Source: Ambrosia x helenae
Lineage: Eukaryota > Streptophyta > Magnoliopsida > Asterales > Asteraceae
DNA: 64,000 nucleotides
Assembly: GCA_030844895.1 (NCBI GenBank)
Contig: CM061229.1
Location: 495,162 to 559,161 of the forward strand
Direction: 5' to 3'
The stretch's first letter is position 1; each line of letters begins with the position of its first letter. Positions 19,398-30,478 of the stretch are shown here, piece after piece. The notes beneath the pieces are model-generated. The model was not told the DNA's origin, searched no databases, and saw only the letters and a program-made list of their open reading frames with translations. The translations under genes were made by a program, and so were the position numbers.

Positions 19398-22044
19398 TGT
19401 CACACCCCGCCTAAGGCGGAAACGCGAGGTGAGACGAACATGGTGATCATAAACATTGTTTACATGAGAAGTACTAAATGTCATTTATTTCATCAACATA
19501 TAAGTCACATAGTCGAATACAATTTACAAATCCTAACAAGTGTTTCAAGCAGCTACGTCAAAACCACAAAACAAGGCCTTCTTTATGCAGTCCTAAACTT
19601 GGCTCCTTAATGTCCTTACTTGGTTTCCTGAAAAACATGCTTACAAGTGTCAACTAAAAAGTTGGTGAGTCCGTAGGTTTTGTTGACTCGATAAAACATT
19701 TTTGTTGCTCAGAAAGTTTCGTTGTCTGTGTCCATGCAGAATATAGTTACCATGAGCACCATAACCAAACCACGACGTTCATGTTCACCCCGCCCCAATG
19801 CCTTGTCACGGGACATTGTAAAGTATGGATAATATGCATTCATATGTGTTAGCGTGACTAACAGTGAAAGGGGGTGTCAACCCAAATAGTACTATTCATA
19901 TGATCCACGGCTTATTGCTAAGCTAATGGTTATAGTTGTCCGGGGAATTTTTGTTGATCTGTGACAATTGTTGGTCTAACTCATGTAACAAATATTGTTG
20001 TCATGTACATATGTTGATCTGTAGCATGTTTCTCCCCCGAAGTTGCAAAACAGTAAAACAGTAAAAGGGGCCACGAAACTCACCTAATATCTGGATATGT
20101 GGTCTAGCAAAGCAAGAAAAGTAACTACTGTCCCGACAAAAGTGCCCTATAATGTCAAAGATATCTTAAGTTGTGTGTACTTGTCGTTCACCATACAAGT
20201 TGTTCACCCGACGTTTGTGGACCTTAGTTTCAGTGTATGTGGGCCATGTTCTTGGTACACGTGATGTTTTATAAACAAAACAAGTATTTTAACATACATG
20301 CTTGAATGATGATCTAATTATGTGAAAGTAACAATGCGATTGTATATGTGTAAATATGTGAGTGATTGAAATCGACTAGCAATAGATAAAAATATGCTCA
20401 TGAAAATCATTAACTTATGTGCAAGATATGGTCGATTACTAGACGACTAAGGACCGAAGGTCAGGTAATCAAGAGGGTCGATTACTATAGGAATTATAAG
20501 AAAGAAAAGGGCTTGATTACTTACCAAAGGAAATAAGGGATGTGGTAAGTGATAGTGAGGTTCTTGTGCTTCTTCCTTGGATCGTAGCTCAAATGGCTTG
20601 GGTCATCCTTGTCTTCGGCCAAGTGAGGTGAGGAAGAGAGGAGTGTTGTGAGGGAGAAAGAAGTATGTTTGGTGCAAGAAATGATGGTGGTGGTGAGCTC
20701 CTTATATAGAGGTAATGATGGGTGTTCAAGTCACCTTGGTTGTGCAACTTTGGAGTGTGCATACTAGTTTAGTGTAAATGAGTTGTCTATACCTTGTCTA
20801 TGTACGAATGCAAGCTCTTGATCCTATATAGTTTTTGGCCGATTGGAACTTGTCATGTAAGTGGTATGTTGTCTTGTGTAGAGGTGTGATCTAAGTGTGT
20901 GCTTGGTCTAAATGGGGTAAGTTAGTGTCAAGGCTAGTTAGTAGGCTTTGCAAGTTGATGGTGATGTTTCATGCTTCATGGTCGATTGTCATTAGTCGAC
21001 TATTAGTGGTAAAGGTGACTAATGTATAGGGTGCTTAGGATCATTGTTTTGTTGCCTATTTTGGTGAAACATCATAGTTCACACATGCTCTATGTTGGTG
21101 AGCATGTTTTGGCCGAATATGTGTAAGAGTTTAGGTGTTATAGGCATGAGTTGACAACCAAGTCTATGGTTCTACTCCTTGGGAACTAGCAGCCGACAAC
21201 TAGACAAGATAGATAAGATCTTTGTGATTATTTGTATGAGAATGATAGGTGTCCTTGTCTCTAGTGAATTTATTAGTTGGCATGGATATAAAAGGAATAG
21301 GTGGTTATCTAGGATCATGAAATGATGAGTGGTTGTTTCCATTTCCTTGCAAGATAGCACCATGTATGTGTGAAAGTGACTTGTGATTGTTGTGGTGGCA
21401 AGCTTTGGCCGATTCTATTGCACACATGGGCTTTCTAGTTTAGGTAATCATCATAGTATGGAAAGTTGAGCTAAGCATGTTCATGGTCTAATTGTGTGTG
21501 TATGTATATATTTTTGTCTCTTTGTTGCATGCATGTGGGATGTTTTCTCTCTTGTGTGTATGCATACAAATTATATATATATATAGGCACATGTCTAATG
21601 TATGTGTAGTTAGTGTGTTGTCCCTTTCAAAGATGAATGTGCACACGGTTGTCACCTAGTTGTCTTATGTTGTGTCTCTATCTTCTAGAAGGTATTAGTT
21701 GTCATTGAAAAAGACATGTCATGGAACAATAATTGTGCACATGTTTAATGTTTACTTGGGTGCATTTGTGTGTAAATATATACGCATGTATGTGTATGTG
21801 TGTATTAATAATATTGTTTTCATGTTTGATCATGTACACAAGTATATAAAAAAGTATATAGTTTTGCCAAATAAAATATCATGTGAAAACCCATACGCGT
21901 TTGTTGATCCATGGTATTCGGATAGAGTTTATTTTCACATAATCCTTCAAATAATGAGGCGTACCGACACTCTTATTCTAAGCACATAGTCAAACAAACC
22001 AGTTGATTGTACGGACTCGACTAGTAAATTTGGCGGGTGTCACA
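19398..22044 (-). mobile_element. Solo Gypsy-type LTR inserted in Copia-A protease
   Basis: The 2647-bp segment starts TGTCACACCCCGCC and ends GGCGGGTGTCACA. It is flanked by the 5-bp duplication AAGAT (19393-19397 and 22045-22049). Removing it joins YMDTGAS to STMSHEQ and restores the Copia reading frame, so the borders are exact. No internal region or second LTR is present, so this is a solo LTR left by LTR-LTR recombination. The terminal TGTCACACCCC and large size fit Gypsy elements. On the minus strand a TATA-like TCTATATAA lies at 20702-20710 and suggests leftward transcription. Its 3' terminus resembles the LTR end at 51820. Confidence 0.88.
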
Positions 22045-22049
22045 AAGAT

Positions 22050-23142
22050 GCTCCTGTGTCCATATACTGGGTCGGGTCCTGCAGTGACATGGTGTACATG
22101 GCCTGTTCGATATCTATTGGAGTGTAAGCGGCCATGTGGGCCTGGTTGATAAGAGTTGAGGTGGGTCGATTATGTGTGGTAGGGTATGGACATGGTGGGG
22201 TGGGCCATTGGGGTTGTGGGCTAAAATAAGGAGAAGCATTAGGCCATTGGTTAGTCCAGGGTGAAAAATAGGGTGGTGGCCAGAATTGTTGTGAGTTGTA
22301 GCGGCCTCGTCTATATGACCCGCGGCCTCGTCCATGGCGGCCACGCGTCCCCGGCCTCGGTAATAGGAACGATCATCAGTGGGTGGGGTACGGTTGGAGT
22401 TAGATGACGGGTTGCGAGTGGTTTGGGTACTTAAGGCGGTGGACGTGGCTTTGGAGGAGAGTAGGGCTTGCTCGGCTTTTCTAGTTTCGACTTGGATAAG
22501 TTTGGACCGGGCGTTATAGAACGTGGGTAGTGGATCTTGGGCGAGTATAGTGGCGATGCCTTCGTACTGTTTATTGAGTCCGGAAATGAGTTGAAGTACG
22601 AGGCGATCGTTATCCACGGGTGCATTGACATTGGCTAATTGGTCGGCTATGGTTTTAAGTTCTTGACAATATGTGGAGACGCTAGGGAAAGCGTCTAGAC
22701 GCGTGTTGGAGAACTTGTTGGTGAGGTGAATGGCCCGGGCGGCTTTATTGTCTTGAAATAGGTTTTCTATGGCGGCCCATGCTTCATGTGCGGTTGAGGT
22801 TTTGTCTATGACGGTGTTTAAAAGATCGTGGGAAACAGTGCTATAGATCCATTGTAAAACAATGGCATCCAAGCATTCCCATTCTTCGGTTTTGGCTTCG
22901 GCTTTGGTGGAGGAGATGGGTTCGGTTTCGGTGGTGGTTCGGGGAGAAGAGAGGTGGTCATTAACCAAGAAGGCTTTGCAATGGATACGGAAGAGAGTCG
23001 CCCAAGAGTTGTACTGAGCCGACTCAACTTCCAATAAGATGGGTATGTAGTTCTTTATATTAGAAACGGTTGTGGCAGGGTGAATCTTGGATTCGAGGGT
23101 GATAGAGGGAGAGGTGGGAGATTGGTTAGCTTCGTCGGCCAT
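22050..23142 (-). pseudogene. Copia-A gag and start of protease
   Basis: The gag begins MADEANQSPTSPSITLESK at 23142 and runs through ILLEVESAQYNSWATLFRIH, WIYSTVSHDLLN, HEAWAAIENLFQDNKAARA and LKTIADQLANVNAPVDNDR, the usual RE1-like capsid sequence. After a Gly/Arg-rich stretch (YYRGRGR) the frame shifts. The alternative frame continues through QWPTPP-like proline/tyrosine-rich sequence to QYMDTGAS at about 22050-22075, the protease catalytic Asp. No CCHC knuckle is seen, as is common in RE1-like gags with an RG-rich tail. The frameshift near 22330 separates gag from protease. Confidence 0.82.
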
Positions 23143-23241
23143 GGAAGAAATAAAGGGATAAACCGAGCGACTGAAGAGGAGGTCGACCGAAAAAAAGAAG
23201 GGGTTGGCGATTAGGTTAGAGAGGAGGTATCCTGGACTCTT

Positions 23242-23308
23242 GATAATTACAATTTAAATACAATTCAAACTAGTCTATCTCTTCCATATATATATCTATC
23301 GGCTATTA
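23242..23308 (-). repeat. Truncated 5' LTR of Copia-A
   Basis: 67 bp (GATAATTACAATTTAAATAC ... ATCTATCGGCTATTA) nearly identical to the inner part of the 148-bp left LTR. The rest of this LTR and the primer-binding site are deleted. Confidence 0.75.
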
Positions 23309-23528
23309 GCCGGCAAATATTTCATATGGTAATTTTAACTTGTCAAACTCAAACACGTATTTTTGTAATTTCCCCAACTTTAATGGTATGACTCTCTTAG
23401 AACCGCACAATGTCATAAATAAATTAAAAGCAAAACCGTCAATGCCATTGTCATTGTAGTGTTAGAGACATTGGTGAACAATGATAGAAGACTTGGGGGA
23501 TTTTGGGTTTGATTCTTGAGCCAAACGG

Positions 23529-24224
23529 TGTTACAAATATGGAATCAAACTGAATGATATTATTACTGAAAACAAATACAAACAAGAACTGAAAACAATC
23601 TCTCTAAGAACACTTAACAGACTATCAATCTCACAGACAGATTATCAATGTGATGATCTGTTATTCTCTCACACACTAGAAACAAATCAAGAGATCTGGT
23701 GAACAAACAATACACAAGAACTCTAACAAAATAGAGAGAGAATGATCAGAGAGAAACCCTAAGTGAAACAATATGAAAGAGATCTGAAATAATGAGCTAA
23801 ACTTTGGAATGCAAGAAGACACAACTATTTAAAGCAGCTCTGGATTCTTCTTTAAGAGAAAACACAAAAGCAACTAATCTCCACCATTGATCTAATGCTC
23901 TATGATCTCCACCGTTGATCTAATGCTCACACGGATTGCCACCATGGATATATAAGCAGACATAACTACGACTGGGCCTTGGGCTTGGATAGTAATATCA
24001 ACAAGCCCAACACAGCTTCTCAGCAACTATCTTCTCCTGAGCCCATCTTCTCCTAAGCCCACTAAGCCTCCTTCTTGATCCAACAGTAGCAACCCAATAG
24101 TCTTTGATCCATAAGCCCATGACCAATCTCCTCATGTAACATAACAAGTAAAACATAAAAGTATATTAATAAAAATAATAATAAGTAAAAGAATTGAAAA
24201 ATATAATCTTTTATATTTTTAACA
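23529..24224 (-). repeat. 3' LTR of Copia-B
   Basis: Starts TGTTACAAATATGG and ends TTTTTAACA on plus, followed by the polypurine complement CCCCGTCTCAAT. The first 557 bp match the right LTR. Confidence 0.82.
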
Positions 24225-24261
24225 CCCCGTCTCAATTCTTTTACCCAAATGGGTCAAACAG

Positions 24262-24825
24262 CTACAACTTACCACATGAAAGCAAATGTGAATATGCAAA
24301 CAACCCCTTTGTGAATATATCAGCTGTTTGACTTTTAGAGTCAACCCAAAAAGTTTTAATGACACCTTTAGCTATTTGTTCTCTAAGGAAGAACAAATCA
24401 AGCTCAAAATGCTTAGTTTTTTCATGAAAAACTGGATTTGCTACTATTGATAAAGCAGCATTATAATCACAAAAAACACTCACAGGCATCTTGACTTTTA
24501 CATTCAATTCTTGTAACAAATTTCTAAGCCACATGACTTCACAAGTGACTGAACACATAGCCCTGAATTCAGCCTCAACTAATGACCTTGAAGCAATTGA
24601 CTGTTTCTTACTTTTCCATGAGACCAAAAACCCTCCTAGAAAGACACGGAATCCTGTCACTGATTTTCTGGTAGTGATACACTTCGCCCAATCAGAATCA
24701 GAATATGCAACTAAGTTTAGAGAATCAGACCTTTTGAATAGCAACCCCTTACCTGGAGATATTTATAAGTATCTCAAAAGCTTAAAGGTAATTTTCAGAT
24801 GTCCTTTAGTAGGGGCATGCATAAA
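24262..24825 (-). pseudogene. Copia-B RNase H and end of RT
   Basis: After the small insertion, the polyprotein resumes as FMHAPTKGHLKITFKLLRYL and continues into RNase H with LVAYSDSDWAKCITTRKSVT, SWKSKKQSIASRSLVEAEFR, VSVFCDYNAALSIVANPVFH, HFELDLFFLREQIAKG and DSKSQTADIFTKGL. The acidic residues of the RNase H fold (SDSDW, EAEFR) are visible; CDYNAA replaces the commoner CDNKAA or CDSKAA but keeps its Asp. It would remove the RNA strand after reverse transcription. Confidence 0.85.
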
Positions 24826-24949
24826 AAACGTCAAGAAATTATCATTTTTTTTTCAAAGATGACATTTTTTTATGACATGCACTTTTGCATGTCATAAAAT
24901 GTGGTATGTCATAAAAAAAGTGTCAAGGAAGGCCCTTTTTCTAGTAGTG
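24826..24949 (-). mobile_element. Small CACTA-derived insertion in Copia-B pol
   Basis: On the minus strand it begins CACTACTAGAAAAAGGGCC, a typical CACTA terminus. It is flanked by AAA on both sides (24823-24825 and 24950-24952), the 3-bp duplication expected of this class. Removing it rejoins HFLSQF to MHAPTKGHL of the RT. The other end lacks a recognisable CACTA terminus. The centre is a hairpin, ATGACATGCA/TGCATGTCAT, near 24869-24892. Confidence 0.7.
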
Positions 24950-24952
24950 AAA

Positions 24953-26060
24953 CTGACTTAGAAAGTGTACAACATAAGATATATCTAGTCTTATATGAGA
25001 CAGATATATCAATTTACCAACTAATTGTTGATAACCTGTAATACTTTCTAAGCTAGACTCATCTCTTTTTAACAAAGTTACTAATGCATGATTTTGTTCT
25101 ATAGGCACATTAACAGGTTTGCATCCTAACATGCCATACTCTGTTAATAAATCAGTGCAGTACTTCCTCTGTGATAGACATATTCCATCATTATTCCTAA
25201 TAACTTCTATGCCTAGAAAGTACTGAAGTTTTCCTAAGTCTTTTATTAAGAACTTTGTTTTTAAAAACTCTTTAACTTTAGAAACTTCACTAACAGAATT
25301 ACCAGTCACAACAATGTCATCAACATATACTAGCAAAACAATAAACACCTCATTTTTGCATTTAATGAACATAGAATAATCACGTTTACTTTGTTGAAAA
25401 CCAAATTCAAACAAAGCATTTATCAATTTTTCATTCCACATTCTAGGTGCCTGTTTAAGGCCATACAAGGACTTATTTAGTTTGCACACTTTATGATCAT
25501 TTCCAGAAGTGTATCCTTCTGGTAATGCCATATACACATCTTCCCTAAGATCTCCATAGAGAAATGCATTGTTAATGTCAAGTTGATATAACTCCCAGTT
25601 GTTAAAAACAGCAAAAGTAAGCACACATCTTACAGTAACCAGTTTGATAACAGGAGAGAAAGTCTCCTCAAAATCTATACCTATTTTCTGGCTATAATCT
25701 TTAGCCACAAGCCTTGCCTTATACCTCTCAATCTCCCCATTAGATTTATATTTTATCTTGAAGACCCATTTACATCCTACAACATTCTTATTTTTAGGAA
25801 GGTCAACAAGAGACCAAGTATCATTCCTATGTAGAGCTTCTAGTTCATTATTCATAGCTTGAACCCAGTTTGAGTCTAAACAAGCTTCTTTATAAGTTCT
25901 GGGTTCATAGCTTTTATTTAATGTAGAAGCAAAACATTTAGATTCTATGGACAGATTGGAATATTTAACCACATTCTCTAAACCATATTTGACTTTACCC
26001 TCTACTACAAACTCATTAAACTTTCTTGGTAAAGTAGAAGTCCTAGATGATTTTCTTAAA
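24953..26060 (-). pseudogene. Copia-B reverse transcriptase
   Basis: A continuous frame (24941-25972) reads WVQAMNNELEALHRNDTWSL, KWVFKIKYKSNGEIERYKAR, LDINNAFLYGDLREDVYM, CKLNKSLYGLKQAPRMW, then the catalytic box IVLLVYVDDIVVTGNSV, and FLIKDLGKLQYFLGIEV. All RT motifs including YVDD are intact. The frame ends at SQF, where the CACTA-derived piece interrupts it. Sequence upstream to about 26060 is linker. Without the insertion this would look functional. Confidence 0.88.
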
Positions 26061-26369
26061 ACTGACTAAGACACAGATTCATAAGTATCACCCTCAGATT
26101 CAATGTTTTTATCATCTACGGTATTCATATACTCTGCCCTACCAGGGAAATCACCTTCATTATGAGGTTTTTCAGTTTCCTCATTCAGGTTTGATTGCTC
26201 TGATTGCAAAGACCTATGTGTTCCTGTTTCACTCTTACCTTTACCCCCCCCCCCCCTCCTTTCATCCTTGGGATCTTGTACTTCAAAAATATTTTCAGAA
26301 TCTGTGTTTTCATACATATAAAAAAGGCTTAAATGGTTTACTTGTGTATGTTCATTTGAATCAAACTTG

Positions 26370-27338
26370 TCAAAAATATTTTTTTTCTATAAATGGGAAA
26401 AAATCTTCATAAAATTTTACATCCCTGAAAAAAAAAAACACAGTTTTAGTATCCAAACTAAAGACTTTATAACCCTTTTTTTCAAAAGAATATCCTATGA
26501 ACACACATTTCTCAGCTCTACTATTAAACTTATCATTTTCATTCAGAATAGTACAAAAACACAGACACCCAAACATTTTTAACTGACTTAGGAGGGGTTT
26601 AAAACCATAGACTAACTCATAAGGTGTTTTTCCTTGTAGCACAGAAGAGGGAGTCCTATTGATTAAATATGAAGTAGTTAGAATACATTCAGTCCAGAAT
26701 CTAATAGGTAAATTACTTTGAAAAAGAAGAGCTCTGGCAACATTCAACAGATGCCTATGCTTCCTCTCAACAATTCCATTTTGTTGAGGAGTATAGGAAC
26801 AACTTGTTTGATGTATTATGCCAAGATCTCTACACAAGTCTTTCATTTGGTGATTGACAAATTCAAGGCCATTATCACTTCTGAGACATTTTACAGATTT
26901 TTTAAACTGAGTATTCAATATTTTTATAAAATCTTTGACATATTCAAACACTTCTGTCTTACTTTTCATTAAGCACACCCAAACAGCCCTAGAATAATCA
27001 TCAACTATGGTTAAGAAATACTTATAACTATCTCTGCTAACAACCCTATAAGGTCCCCAAACATCTAGGTGAACAAGTTCACCTAACTGAGTTGATTGAT
27101 GATCACTCAGTGGAAAGGGTTCCCTATGTTGTTTAGATTTGTGACATATGTCACATGGTTGATGATTATTTCCTAGATCAATATTAATAATGTCTCTTAA
27201 GTGTTTAACAGCTTGATTAGAAGGATGACCTAATCTAGCATGCCAAAGATTATGCAACTCAGAATTATTCACACAAACCTTATGCATGAAACTAGCATTA
27301 GCACACAGATACAATCCATCTTGTTGTTTACCAGTCAC
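26370..27338 (-). pseudogene. Copia-B GAG-pre-integrase and integrase
   Basis: A 322-codon frame carries the HHCC finger (LWHARLGHPSNQAV ... PCDICHKSKQ) and the integrase core. The D-D-E triad appears intact as HLDVWGPYR, LRSDNGLEF and QQNGIVERKHRH. The C-terminal region shows the Copia GKTPYELVYGFKP, MFGCLCF and CVFIGYS blocks. It would insert cDNA into the host genome. The frame ends in a phenylalanine-rich tract over an A-run (26371-26450), where slippage may have occurred; the linker to RT (26047-26370) is partly out of frame. Confidence 0.87.
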
Positions 27339-27362
27339 CAGGACTTTCTTGGTTTTTAAATC

Positions 27363-28824
27363 CTATATATAGCATTTGTGTTCATCAAACCCTACATATA
27401 GTTTGTTATCCCTGGCCAATTTATGAACAGATATTAAATTGACATTATACTCAGGAACCACAAGAACATCTTTCAAAACAACATTTTTTGATAGACACAC
27501 AGTACTAATTTTAGTTACTAAAGCTTTGGTTCCATTAGGATGATTTACAAAAATATGTAGATCAGACACATCAACAAAATCTATTAACTCAACATCATTG
27601 TTAACCATATGTTGATTGGCTTCTGAATCTACAATCCATCCTATAGTAATTTTATTACCAAAAGAATTTACAAAACAGAAAATGGGTTTGAAAAATAGGC
27701 TTTTTTGCAAAGAATCAATACTTTGAAAACTATTTGCACAAAAAAACCTACCTGCAACATTGCAGCTTGGAGTTGTTTCACTAGGATTGTCATTAATCAG
27801 ACTTAACAACCTAGTCAATTGATCATTTGTTAAACTAGTAATAGAAACAAAAGTCTCATTAGTAACACTATTATTAGCAACTGCTTTCTTGACTTGGTTA
27901 CCCTTTGGTCTCATCCAACTTGGATAACCAACTATTTCAAAACACTTGTCCACTGTGTGACCATTCTTATTACAATGAGTACATTTTAAACTTTGATTAG
28001 AACTTTTATTAACCTTCTTATTAAAGTCAGATGACTGATTAACCTTAGAGAAAAAACCAACAGTTTGAGTTTTCTTTCCACTGTTAATAGAATTCCTATG
28101 GGATTCCTCTCTAGAGACTATGGCAAAAGCCTCTTTAACAGTGGGAAGAATCTCTTTTGTTAAGAAACTTGTTCTAACACTTTGATAAACATTGTCAAGA
28201 CCCATAAGGAATTGCATTAGCTTAACCATTTGACTAAAACTGTTGAATTCCTTTGTAGAGTCACAAGTGCAAGCAGGCAGTTATAATATTTGATCTAACT
28301 GCAACCACATGACATTTAATTTTTTATAGTAATTAGCTACAGTCAGATCACCCTGACTAAATGAGTTAATTTTCTGATAAAGACCAAACACAACTGACCC
28401 ATCAACCTTGTTATATGTTTCTTTAAAATCTTTCCATACATCAGAAGCCAGTTTAGAAAAAACTTGACCTAAGTATAATTCTTCTGACATGGAATTGAGA
28501 ATCCAAATGAGAACAATGGAGTTACACCTATCCCATTGTCTTGCTAAGATTTCATCATCAACAGGTTTTTTCCAAGAATTATCTATAAAACCCCACTTAT
28601 TTTTAACTTGTAATGCAAGTTGAAGAGAATTAGCCCACACATTATAATTTTTAGTACATTTAGTTTAATAGTTATTATACTAAGATTAGCTTAATCACTA
28701 GGATGAAGATATAGTGGATCACTTGCATCTAACTTGCTTACAAGAGTCACATTAGACATACCAGGGGAATTAGGATCAACAATAGGACCTTGAGGACCCT
28801 AAGGACCTTGAGGACCAGTCATGT
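27363..28824 (-). pseudogene. Copia-B gag and protease with stops
   Basis: Gag starts near 28824 as MTGPQGP, with a stop shortly after, and reaches LYLHPSD before a second stop. The frame at 28281-28640 reads SLQLALQVKNKWGFID, WDRCNSIVLIWILNSMSEEL and WKDFKETYNKVDGS. After a short break, 27363-28229 has the nucleocapsid knuckle CTHCNKNGHTVDKC (CX2CX4HX4C complete). The protease active site reads WIVDSEANQHMV, where DSG would be expected, so the catalytic Gly is changed to Glu. Then VLVVPEYNVNLISVHKLARD. At least three stops or frame breaks in gag make the element non-autonomous now. Confidence 0.85.
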
Positions 28825-29419
28825 TAACACACATAGATTATTAAACTATGCAAACGTACAATTTAAACACACACAAAGCGAAGCCAAGTTAGTGTCCAGA
28901 TTCCTGGTTCATCACTCAAGGGTGCGAGGACAAGTCTTAACTTGGGAGCTTTATTCCTATGTCTAAACACTCAACAAGAACACCACAGAAATAAACCAAC
29001 TAATCACAGCAACAACTATTAAACAAGAATCAACAATATCAAACAGAAATAACAGTGAACCAAGAAGAACAAACAAACAGACTTAACCAATTACTGAGCC
29101 AATTCCGGTCCCTCTAAACAGGACAGATGCTCCTAGACACAACTGTAAAAGTAAAACAGAGAAAGAAACGATCTCACCAGATTAGCACCCAAGTTAGGGT
29201 TTCGCCACAAACTCACAGCTTGTTACCTTCACTTAGGGTAACAAACTGGAGAGAAAAGAATAAATTCTCCAATAATCAACCAAGAACGTATTCGTCTTCT
29301 TGATCTTTCTGATATCAAACCCTAGATCTGATCAGAAGCCCTTCAAGAAACCTAACGACCTCGAGATATGAACAGAAAACCCTAATATTCCAGCGGAAGA
29401 CGAACAACCAGAGCCTATC

Positions 29420-29431
29420 GCTCTGATACCA
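29420..29431 (-). other. Primer-binding site of Copia-B
   Basis: TGGTATCAGAGC on the minus strand directly after the 5' LTR, complementary to the 3' end of initiator tRNA-Met, standard for Copia elements. Confidence 0.9.
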
Positions 29432-29972
29432 TGTTTACAAATATGAAATCAAACTGAATGATATTATTACTGAAAACAAATACAAACAAGAACTGAAAAC
29501 AATCTCTCTAAGAACACTTAACAGACGATCAATCTCACAAACAGATCATCAATGTGATGATCTATTATTCTCTCACACACTAGAAACAAATCAAGATATC
29601 TGATGAACAAACAATACACAAGAACTCTAACAAACTAGAGAGAGAATGATCAGAGAGAAACCCTAAGTGAAACAATATGAAAGAAATCTGAAATAATGAG
29701 CTAAACTTTGGAATGCAAGAAGACACAGCTATTTATAGCAGCTTTGGATTCTTCTTAAGAGAAAACACAAAAGCAACTAATCTCCACCATTGATCTAATG
29801 CTCTATGATCTCCACCGTTGATCTAATGCTCACACGGATTGCCACCATGGATATATAAGCAGACATAACTTTGACTGGGCCTTGGGCTTTGATAGTAATA
29901 TCAACAAGCCCAACACAGCTTCTCAGCAACTATCTTCTCCTGAGCCCACTAAGCCTCCTTCTTGATCCAACT
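29432..29972 (-). repeat. 5' LTR of Copia-B, truncated at its start
   Basis: Matches the left LTR from its TGTTTACAAATATG end to CTTCTTGATCCAAC, then diverges; the U3 start is missing. A minus-strand TATA-like CTATAAATAG lies near 29728-29737. Confidence 0.82.
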
Positions 29973-30478
29973 CGGGTACTCTCGGGATATGGTGAACGAT
30001 GTAGGTGATTAGGGTTATTTAATTTTAGGTGTTTTAATATTTACCCCCCCCCCCCCTCCATATTCACTAGTTTATTTTTGGCCCCTAAACTTCTAAATTT
30101 ATACATATAAGGTATAAAATTAGCATTATATATGTATAAATTTGCAAAAAATATAGATAAATATCCAATCCGATTAATCCTAATTAATCCCTAGTCGGTA
30201 CACCCACCGGCCGACTAACTCCTAGCAAATTCTACAACACTGAACACTGACTACATTGTGACATTCTCTTAGTTAAAATAATATAGATGTTTGTAAACAT
30301 GTCATAAATTTATAAAGGCCCAATTTCAATTTAAGCCCGTGTATGTCTAGAGGCCCAATTTCAATCTAGACAGGCTTGTTTATTTAACTACTTCATCAAG
30401 AGATTAGTATTTGTTATTGTAAACTGCTTTCTTAATTAACTTCTATATGTGAACATCAATGTGTGTTTGTGCACTGAA
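29973..30478. other. No gene seen
   Basis: AT-rich spacer with a C-run at about 30043-30056. It includes the small inverted motif CCGATTAATCC ... GGCCGACTAA near 30165-30230. The last 60 bp before 30479 are probably intron sequence of the Rubisco activase fragment. Confidence 0.45.

Larger units (their letters stand above)
16049..23308 (-). mobile_element. Copia-A: RE1-like Ty1/copia element, inactivated, with nested solo LTR
   Basis: From right to left on the minus strand the order is gag, protease, integrase, reverse transcriptase, RNase H: the Copia order. The outer borders are flanked by GCCGG (16044-16048 and 23309-23313). The left (3') LTR is 148 bp (16049-16196) and is preceded on the minus strand by a G-rich tract (GACTGCGGGGG). 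The right (5') LTR keeps only 67 bp (23242-23308), so its R-U5 part and the primer-binding site are missing. A 2.65-kb solo Gypsy LTR splits the protease. Frameshifts and lost catalytic residues show it is dead. Confidence 0.85.
23529..29972 (-). mobile_element. Copia-B: Ty1/copia element, best preserved coding element here
   Basis: A full left (3') LTR of 696 bp (23529-24224) and a right (5') LTR of 541 bp (29432-29972), missing its first 140 bp or so, bracket gag, protease, integrase, RT and RNase H in Copia order on the minus strand. The primer-binding site TGGTATCAGAGC (initiator tRNA-Met) lies at 29420-29431 and the polypurine tract ATTGAGACGGGG at 24225-24236. The LTRs differ at roughly twenty positions plus an 18-bp deletion, so this insertion is much older than the element at 9-15 kb. 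It has stops in gag and a 124-bp insertion in pol. Confidence 0.88.
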
